Below, one piece after another: positions 47,801 through 64,000 of a stretch of 64,000 bases of DNA. The first letter of the stretch is position 1; each line of letters begins with the position of its first letter. The notes beneath the pieces are model-generated. The model was not told the origin of the DNA and searched no databases. It saw only the letters and a program-made list of their open reading frames with translations. The position numbers were made by a program, and so were the translations under genes. Source of the stretch: Pristionchus mayeri (Eukaryota > Nematoda > Chromadorea > Rhabditida > Neodiplogasteridae); assembly GCA_036245805.1 (NCBI GenBank), contig BTRK01000003.1, positions 39,263,215-39,327,214 on the forward strand, in the 5' to 3' direction.

Positions 47801-49635
47801 GCGATACCGGGAGTGAAGAAGGCGTGTCATACTGATAGAAAGAATGTGCAGAGTACAGTGGCACAAGATTTCACCGAGGCTAAGACAGCCGGTGAAAGAT
47901 CAACTGCACAAGTTGAAAGAGAGATGAAACAGTCAGGGGAACTGAAAGCGAAGGGCGTTCAAAGAGGTCAGAAATATGAAAGAAGTGGAAATCTCCAGAG
48001 AGGAATTTCTCACCTGAAAGATGCCATTGCGAAGCAACAGATGATGAATGGGAGCGTCCATGAGAAGGAGCTCAGTCATAAAGGTGAATTGGTGACGGAT
48101 GCGATGAATAAGGACGAGATCCTTGATTCGGTCGGATGTGAGACTGCACAGGAGTAGAGTGTCGAAAGCGACTGATTGATCAAATCCAACACGTCGATAA
48201 TGATTTTATCCAGCACGTTGTTTATCATTCAAATCAAATATCCAAAGCGTCGTTTCGTTGTCAAAAAGTCGCGACTAATCGAAAACAAAAATGATCTAGC
48301 CTGTAACAAAAACAATCTAGCCTGAAACAAAAACAATCTCGATAAAATCGATCGAATGTACCTATTTTGAATTATGTATCAGAAAAATAATGCCTCACAA
48401 CACTGGCCATCATCGTGAAGAGTGAATAAACAACTTGTTGACAAATAAACAGCACGTCGATTAGAATTCTATCCAACAAGTTGTTTATTGATTGCGAGAT
48501 CACAACAACAAGTTGTTCAACAATTTGTCAACAAGCCGTTTGTTTTCGACACTCTACACAGGAGTGTGCACCGAGAAGATCAATGCGCAGTCGGACTCAC
48601 CCCAGGACTGCCGATCCGTCGAAGGTGTCCTACCGAGAGGGCTAATCACCTATTATTGTATATTTTATTTTGTTCAGACTCTCCCCAAGTTCGAGTTTTG
48701 GAGGGGAGGTGTTGTATCGTAGAGTTGCCCCTACTCACAAGACTGTGTAGTCGCCCTCGAGTGGGGTAGATCACTCGAGGTCTCCCCTGTTATCGACTCG
48801 CGTGACCTCTCCCTCTCCCTCCTCTCCCTCTCCTGACCCTCTTCCCATCCTCAGTCTAGTTCTCTCCCTTAGCGGAGAATAGTCGCTCCCCCTTTCCCCT
48901 CTTAGTATTTACCCGTCTATTTGTTGATAAAGTTATATCCCTTACGATCCGTTGTCGGGTACAAGGCAGGGACACAACAACCATGCGCACTGGCGCTTCA
49001 CGATTTCCCGATTACCTTCAAATTTGATTTAGCGACAATGTACATCGAGTGAACTGGTAATATATATTCAAATAAAAATTAAAAAAAAATTTCTAGTGGT
49101 ATTACCGTTGCATGGCTGGTATGTATTCGGCGCATATCCGCCTGATCAATATGTGGTATTTTTGCTGCCGGTAAACAAAAACAACAATTGCAGCCGCGCG
49201 GTTCCTCTCGTCGCTCTACAGGAGGCACGCGCTCTCGCTCCGGTTCACGCACCCGCTCCTCCACCGGCACCAGCTCGGCCTCGCGCCATTCGGGCGCAGC
49301 CACCGGTCAGTTACAGTATCCCTAGCACCAAGTTACGGCACCCGTAGCACTCTGGTTTGAATTAGCGCGCGCGATCAGCATATTCAACCTGATTGATCGA
49401 ATCCGCAAATTTTATGAGAATTTTCAGCAAAAAGACATGTCAAACCGTTATTAGCATTTTGGCAAAGTGCGGATTTCTCAAAATGTTCTTCTATCCAATC
49501 TATTGCCCACCCACGACCATGGCTATGATTGTTTCAGGCGACCACGTGATCCCGCCCGGCACCTCGGGCCCGTACGCCGACGACGAGGAGTACCCCGCCA
49601 CCATCCCCCGTCGCTCCACCCGACCTCGACATTGA
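41862..49635 (+). CDS. REEP1-4 family ER-shaping protein, 10 exons, complete
   Basis: Exons 41862-41933, 42698-42778, 43249-43302, 43694-43756, 43953-44033, 44689-44786, 45148-45223, 45358-45405, 49194-49305 and 49538-49635 join in phase for 260 residues, the size of human REEP3/4. The TB2/DP1/HVA22 domain is clear: [23 protein letters not shown] starts it, [12 protein letters not shown] and [21 protein letters not shown] form the hairpin membrane segments, and [14 protein letters not shown] ends it. REEP1-4 proteins shape ER tubules and link ER to microtubules. The absence of a long N-terminal extension and the long basic Ser/Arg-rich C-terminal tail separate it from REEP5/6 (YOP1). An acceptor (AG 41854-41855) lies 6 nt before the ATG. 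Intron 8 (45406-49193) contains an LTR retrotransposon; removing it leaves an ordinary intron. Confidence 0.94.
45070..45123. repeat. Small palindromic element, copy 2
   Basis: GGCACTAGGTCGGATGATAA and its near-inverse meet at TGACGTCA. It is the same family as 16525-16608 without the inner palindrome. It sits in the intron just before REEP exon 7. Confidence 0.85.
45776..46045 (+). repeat. 5' LTR
   Basis: 270 bp, nearly identical to 48710-48979. It contains pyrimidine-rich CTCTCCCTCTCC blocks and ends GGGACACAACA. Confidence 0.95.
46367..48157 (+). CDS. Retroelement Gag-protease polyprotein (596 aa)
   Basis: A single intact frame within the LTR element. The N-terminal ~80 residues form a coiled coil (repeated [20 protein letters not shown] pattern). 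A capsid-like region follows, then two zinc knuckles: [14 protein letters not shown] from about residue 314, and [14 protein letters not shown]. The retropepsin-like segment is [22 protein letters not shown] with the catalytic Asp at about 394, continuing to [13 protein letters not shown]. The last ~130 residues are Lys/Glu/Gln-rich. The layout is like Gypsy- or BEL-type Gag-Pro; the clade cannot be settled without a reverse transcriptase. The frame ends at TAG 48155-48157, where pol would be expected to begin. Confidence 0.9.
   Translation: MSGEESSAGVEPTTAQLMSAMFKLVESTRDEIATQKILIETQNERIQTQSDMLKTQNEAIQVLLSERNERSSMSSDAVARRGPSVDALEKQIRTFSYRPEEGLTFDNWMERHREIFENDLSELEDGDKGRTLLRKVDDKVDKQFRNHIRPKSPGELSFKEIVETMQDLFGDKKSQFEKRLDLFNLKMSKLRCEDLKEFASIVNRVYEDARISEMKPEQFKAMILLTAIDLPRYTSTMFHVMNQIGEETPTMENVLKVADTFRTVYGDAHAATNQNGMSAPMVNAVTRHNSMWQNSPNRETAKSGDRIRARESFCSRCGKEGHTDETCLHIESTCFKCDREGHLSVMCNKRNRHNSRENSKERGVNLICSGLIDGVDQFKANVEMNGKKIEMLVDTGSDISLISESIWSEIGAPRKEVHVAPSKCANGTKMKLTGKCTLTLALSGKIAQGEVYTSNANLNILGRNFVSKFFRLVPNEADAIPGVKKACHTDRKNVQSTVAQDFTEAKTAGERSTAQVEREMKQSGELKAKGVQRGQKYERSGNLQRGISHLKDAIAKQQMMNGSVHEKELSHKGELVTDAMNKDEILDSVGCETAQE
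48158..48709 (+). other. Non-coding tail of the LTR element
   Basis: It contains short tandem phrases (AACAAAAACAATCTAGCCTG, about 48285-48345) and repeated ACAACAAGTTGTT palindromes near 48430-48530, then the polypurine tract at about 48697-48709. No coding signal is seen, which is where pol would normally be. Confidence 0.75.
48710..48979 (+). repeat. 3' LTR
   Basis: The matching 270-bp LTR. Observed differences from the 5' copy include CTCTCC/CTCCCC and TTGTGG/TTGTTG. Confidence 0.95.
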
Positions 49636-51010
49636 TTATCGATTTATTGATTGATTGACGGCGACGCGTGCCCGCCTCGCGTCATCCGCTTTTTCTTGTG
49701 CTCCTTAGCAAGAAAGTCCCCCCCCCCTCCGGATTCCAATTTGCAATGTATTCGCCAGCTTCTTAGAGATTATCTCCGTTCACACACATTTTCATGTTGT
49801 CCTATCCCTTGGTTTTCGTAGTTTGTAGTTTACACTCTGTCACGATTCTACGTTTCCCCATTACCGTATCCTTTCATATGCACACACACACGCACACCAC
49901 TCGATGTAGTTGTGTCACCACCACAGTCACCGTCGCACACAGCCATAATTGCCACCATGCCCATGCCCATCCACCACACATAATAGGATTCGTCGCCCGC
50001 ACCCTTTGCACCACCACTATTCCCACCATAATACCGTATCCACGGCCGCTGCGTGTACACCACCCTCCTCCTCCCGAATGCTACACGTTGTCCGACTGCT
50101 CCAAAGAGATCTGAGATCAATCTTCTGATTCCACCACCGAGTTTGTTTACGCTTCTACTTTCTTTTCCCCATTTTCTTTCTAGTTTTAGACGCATAGTTC
50201 GCCATCCTTTCAATTGCAAAATTTCTTCGTTCGCGTATGTTTTCTTCATGTTGTCCTGAATTTTCGTATGTTTTCGAATTTCGTTTGTATGCCCTTCCCT
50301 ATCCTCGTTGCGTTGTCTAACTGTTCCGTGCCTTCCAAAGGGCCACCATCCGTCCTCCCCCCGCTAACCTCATACCCACCCGTTCCTTACGGACCCTGCA
50401 CATCAATTGAGAACACCTGCTATTGCTCTCTCGCGCGCGCTATTCAAATGTCAAATTTTCTATCGTATCCACACTCTCTGTTATCGATCCTCTCTCCTCA
50501 CCTCGCTTGTGCATGTACATACCCGATCACACACATTTTTAGTCTGAGATCGAGAAGAAAATTGCAAAGAAAAGACAAAATCCCCGACGGTTACCAGATT
50601 CTTTATCGATTTGTCCGTGCTCGCCGCTCATTCATCGATTATTTACTGTCTAATTATTGCCACCAGCTGCTGCTTGTACTTCGGAAATTATCGCCCTCCT
50701 CCTGTTTCTGTATGAGTAAAGTGTGCGTGATCTTTGAACTCTCTGTCCAAACAAGCACTAGAGGTTGCCGCCCTCGAAACTATTTTCGAGGTTCTATAGA
50801 TGATTAGAGGAAACACGAAACAGAAATGTATCAATGCTGAGCAGATTTGAGCAGAATTGTGCAATTTCGAATGTTTTCGAAACGTGATTAACGAAAGTAT
50901 TTTCGGAAATACTTAATTATTGATGCGTTTTCGTGTTTGGTTAACGTTTTTTTCGAAATTCTCAATTATGTTTACATTTTATTTTAATTAGTTAATTAAT
51001 TAATTACCAC
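49636..51010. other. Interval between the REEP gene and PRP16
   Basis: About 1.4 kb with the REEP 3' UTR (GC-rich and CA-rich to about 50100) and an AT-rich lead into the PRP16 acceptor. No gene is recognised. The same orientation would allow either an operon or a separate promoter. Confidence 0.55.
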
Positions 51011-51013
51011 AGG

Positions 51014-61083
<10,070 letters not shown>

Positions 61084-61770
61084 GTGAGTTATTGTTTTGT
61101 ACCACACCAAGGCTGTTGTTATCACATCCCTCCGTTGCGCTCCGATATTGGTGAATTTATGAAACTCAAGATGCATGGGAAATATTTAAGAGACATTCCA
61201 CGAGAAAACGTACCAACTCCCGGATGACTTTTTTGCAACCCCCCTCAATATTTCGCTGGTGAAGTTCCCATACCGAGTGCTGATATTTGGCCCAATATGA
61301 AGGGCTCTGGTGCACTTTCCGAAAAATGCCACACCTGGCCCAAAAAAAATCGAAAATTTCAAATTTTTGAAAAGTACGATATTATAGGTTTTTTAGGTCT
61401 ATTTTTTAATAAAAATAACGAAAAACTTACTTTGAAAGCAATACGATGCTGATAAAGTGTTGAAAACGCCGATTTTCGAAGATTTTTGGCCGTCCTGAAA
61501 AGTTTATAATGCACTTTGCAAAAACTAACTTTATTTTCGGATTCTACGTGAAAAACTACGTATAATATAAAAATTTCACAAAAATTCAGGGGTGCGCTCG
61601 GAAGTTATAGTTTCCAGAACATGGCGACTCTAGAGCAACCTCTCAGAGAAAAACCATCACACTTTCTCCAAATCATGCCGAATGGTCTCTTTTGAACATC
61701 GAAACTTATTTATATATCGAATCAAACAACTTGAGATCATGATCAGGCAATTTGAAGTCTTAATCTTGAA
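61084..61770. other. Start of PRP16 intron 27, before the satellite
   Basis: A GTGAGT donor opens the intron at 61084. The next ~690 bp are AT-rich with no gene; no acceptor that restores the PRP16 frame is seen before the satellite begins. Confidence 0.65.
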
Positions 61771-64000
61771 ATTTGTACTTTTGGAAATTCCAAATTTCTC
61801 TGATTTCCCAAATATCGATATTTTTTCGTCATAATTAGGTTTTCAATCGTCGGAAACGCCTCATATTACGTGTTATGTATTTCATATGCATATTTACATC
61901 GTTTTTGTGCATATACCGCTCAATTGAACACTCTCATGATCTGAAAACTCGAGAAAATGCGATATTTTCCAAAATTTTCGAAATTTTGCGATTTTGGTAC
62001 ACACTGAGATTGCTATTTGAAGTTCAACAACGTCATTTTTCGCTCAGAATTACTATATCCAACGTATATAATCATTTCCGATTGGTTTGGAAGCCATCTG
62101 GCGAAAAATATTTTTTTCATTATTTTCAAAATGGATCGAAATTTTCGAAAAACTAAATTTCGCCAGATGGCTACCAAACCAATCGGAAATGATTATATAC
62201 GTTGGATATAGTAATTCTGAGCGAAAAATAACATTGTTGAACTTCAAATAGCAATCTCAGAGTGTACGAAAATCGCAAAATTTCGAAAATTTTGGAAAAT
62301 ATCGCATTTTCTCGAGTTTTCAGATCGGAGAGTGTTCAATTGAGCGGTATATGCACAAAAACGATGTGAATATGCATAAGAAATACATAATACGTAATAT
62401 GAGGCGTTTACGACGATTGTTGTACTTTTGGAAATTCCAAATTTCTCTGATTTCCCAAATATCGATATTTTTTCGTCATAATTAGGTTTTCAATCGTCGG
62501 AAACGCCTCATATTACGTGTTATGTATTTCATATGCATATTTACATCGTTTTTGTGCATATACCGCTCAATTGAACACTCTCATGATCTGAAAACTCGAG
62601 AAAATGCGATATTTTCCAAAATTTTCGAAATTTTGCGATTTTGGTACACACTGAGATTGCTATTTGAAGTTCAACAACGTCATTTTTCGCTCAGAATTAC
62701 TATATCCAACGTATATAATCATTTCCGATTGGTTTGGAAGCCATCTGGCGAAAAATATTTTTTTCATTATTTTCAAAATGGATCGAAATTTTCGAAAAAC
62801 TAAATTTCGCCAGATGGCTACCAAACCAATCGGAAATGATTATATACGTTGGATATAGTAATTCTGAGCGAAAAATAACATTGTTGAACTTCAAATAGCA
62901 ATCTCAGAGTGTACGAAAATCGCAAAATTTCGAAAATTTTGGAAAATATCGCATTTTCTCGAGTTTTCAGATCGGAGAGTGTTCAATTGAGCGGTATATG
63001 CACAAAAACGATGTGAATATGCATAAGAAATACATAATACGTAATATGAGGCGTTTACGACGATTGTTGTACTTTTGGAAATTCCAAATTTCTCTGATTT
63101 CCCAAATATCGATATTTTTTCGTCATAATTAGGTTTTCAATCGTCGGAAACGCCTCATATTACGTGTTATGTATTTCATATGCATATTTACATCGTTTTT
63201 GTGCATATACCGCTCAATTGAACACTCTCATGATCTGAAAACTCGAGAAAATGCGATATTTTCCAAAATTTTCGAAATTTTGCGATTTTGGTACACACTG
63301 AGATTGCTATTTGAAGTTCAACAACGTCATTTTTCGCTCAGAATTACTATATCCAACGTATATAATCATTTCCGATTGGTTTGGAAGCCATCTGGCGAAA
63401 AATATTTTTTTCATTATTTTCAAAATGGATCGAAATTTTCGAAAAACTAAATTTCGCCAGATGGCTACCAAACCAATCGGAAATGATTATATACGTTGGA
63501 TATAGTAATTCTGAGCGAAAAATAACATTGTTGAACTTCAAATAGCAATCTCAGAGTGTACGAAAATCGCAAAATTTCGAAAATTTTGGAAAATATCGCA
63601 TTTTCTCGAGTTTTCAGATCGGAGAGTGTTCAATTGAGCGGTATATGCACAAAAACGATGTGAATATGCATAAGAAATACATAATACGTAATATGAGGCG
63701 TTTACGACGATTGTTGTACTTTTGGAAATTCCAAATTTCTCTGATTTCCCAAATATCGATATTTTTTCGTCATAATTAGGTTTTCAATCGTCGGAAACGC
63801 CTCATATTACGTGTTATGTATTTCATATGCATATTTACATCGTTTTTGTGCATATACCGCTCAATTGAACACTCTCATGATCTGAAAACTCGAGAAAATG
63901 CGATATTTTCCAAAATTTTCGAAATTTTGCGATTTTGGTACACACTGAGATTGCTATTTGAAGTTCAACAACGTCATTTTTCGCTCAGAATTACTATATC
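61771..64000. repeat. 647-bp palindromic satellite, three full units and a fourth cut by the edge
   Basis: TACTTTTGGAAATTCCAAAT recurs at about 61776, 62423, 63070 and 63717, a period of 647 bp. Each unit is a foldback: an arm of ~255 bp (for example 61852-62105), a ~50-bp spacer, the inverted arm (about 62158-62417) and a ~75-bp linker. Units look nearly identical to each other, while the two arms within a unit differ at several sites. So the palindrome is older than the amplification. It lies in PRP16 intron 27 and runs past the window. Confidence 0.96.

Larger units (their letters stand above)
45776..48979 (+). mobile_element. LTR retrotransposon, gag-protease only, in REEP intron 8
   Basis: Two 270-bp LTRs (45776-46045 and 48710-48979) begin TGTTG and end CAACA. 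They differ at about two positions, so the insertion is young. ACCAT is duplicated on both sides (45771-45775 and 48980-48984). A purine tract GAGGGGAGG directly precedes the 3' LTR, and TGGCG follows the 5' LTR where a tRNA primer site would lie. One long gag-protease frame is present. No reverse transcriptase, RNase H or integrase is found in the ~550 bp that follow, so the copy must rely on enzymes from elsewhere. Confidence 0.95.

Noticed and set aside
62017..63541. Repeated 64- and 93-codon frames on both strands in the satellite
   Set aside because: They recur because the DNA is a tandem palindrome: the same peptide appears on both strands. This gives no evidence of translation.

Overview
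The window looks like a gene-dense but repeat-rich piece of a rhabditid (chromadorean) nematode chromosome. Introns are short and GT/AG, and pyrimidine-rich splice acceptors lie 0-54 nt before nearly every start codon, as expected for spliced-leader trans-splicing. Protein sequences are close to Caenorhabditis/Pristionchus-type proteins, and same-strand gene runs could be operons. I cannot name the species.

Layout. 1-4947 (minus strand): a GLTP gene, then a 71-residue NCBP2AS2-like microprotein, then an unrecognised membrane-anchored Lys/Glu-rich protein that runs off the left edge. 5390-6363 (plus): the nuclear gene for mitochondrial ATP synthase subunit c. 6850-9120 (minus): a histone cluster of H2B, H3 and an intron-containing H4 with a 1-nt frameshift, each followed by a histone stem-loop and a conserved downstream element. 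9916-24422 (minus): a 15-exon Slingshot-type cofilin phosphatase, with a ~2.6 kb 128-bp minisatellite in the intron just before its catalytic exon. 25070-36442 (minus): a 7-exon RAD51 paralog (RAD51D/RFS-1 type) whose introns hold diverged repeats, a mariner-like element split by a CR1-like LINE, a 1.04 kb foldback element and a 5'-truncated RTE LINE. 37163-39356 (minus): MOB4/phocein. 41862-49635 (plus): a REEP1-4 family ER-shaping protein, with a 3.2 kb LTR retrotransposon (gag-protease only) in intron 8. 51014 to the right edge (plus): the splicing helicase PRP16/DHX38 (MOG-1). It has 27 exons in the window and is cut by an intron filled with a 647-bp palindromic satellite that reaches the edge.

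Functional themes are housekeeping: spliceosome remodelling, chromatin, recombination repair, actin/cofilin control, STRIPAK signalling, ER shaping, lipid transfer and ATP synthesis. The accessory signal is in the introns: many foldback elements with clear target-site duplications, nested transposons, relic exon duplications and a very over-represented heptamer (TACGGTA/TACCGTA), which also forms the first bases of several introns. Exon boundaries were worked out by hand from splice consensus, reading frame and family similarity; no search was run.
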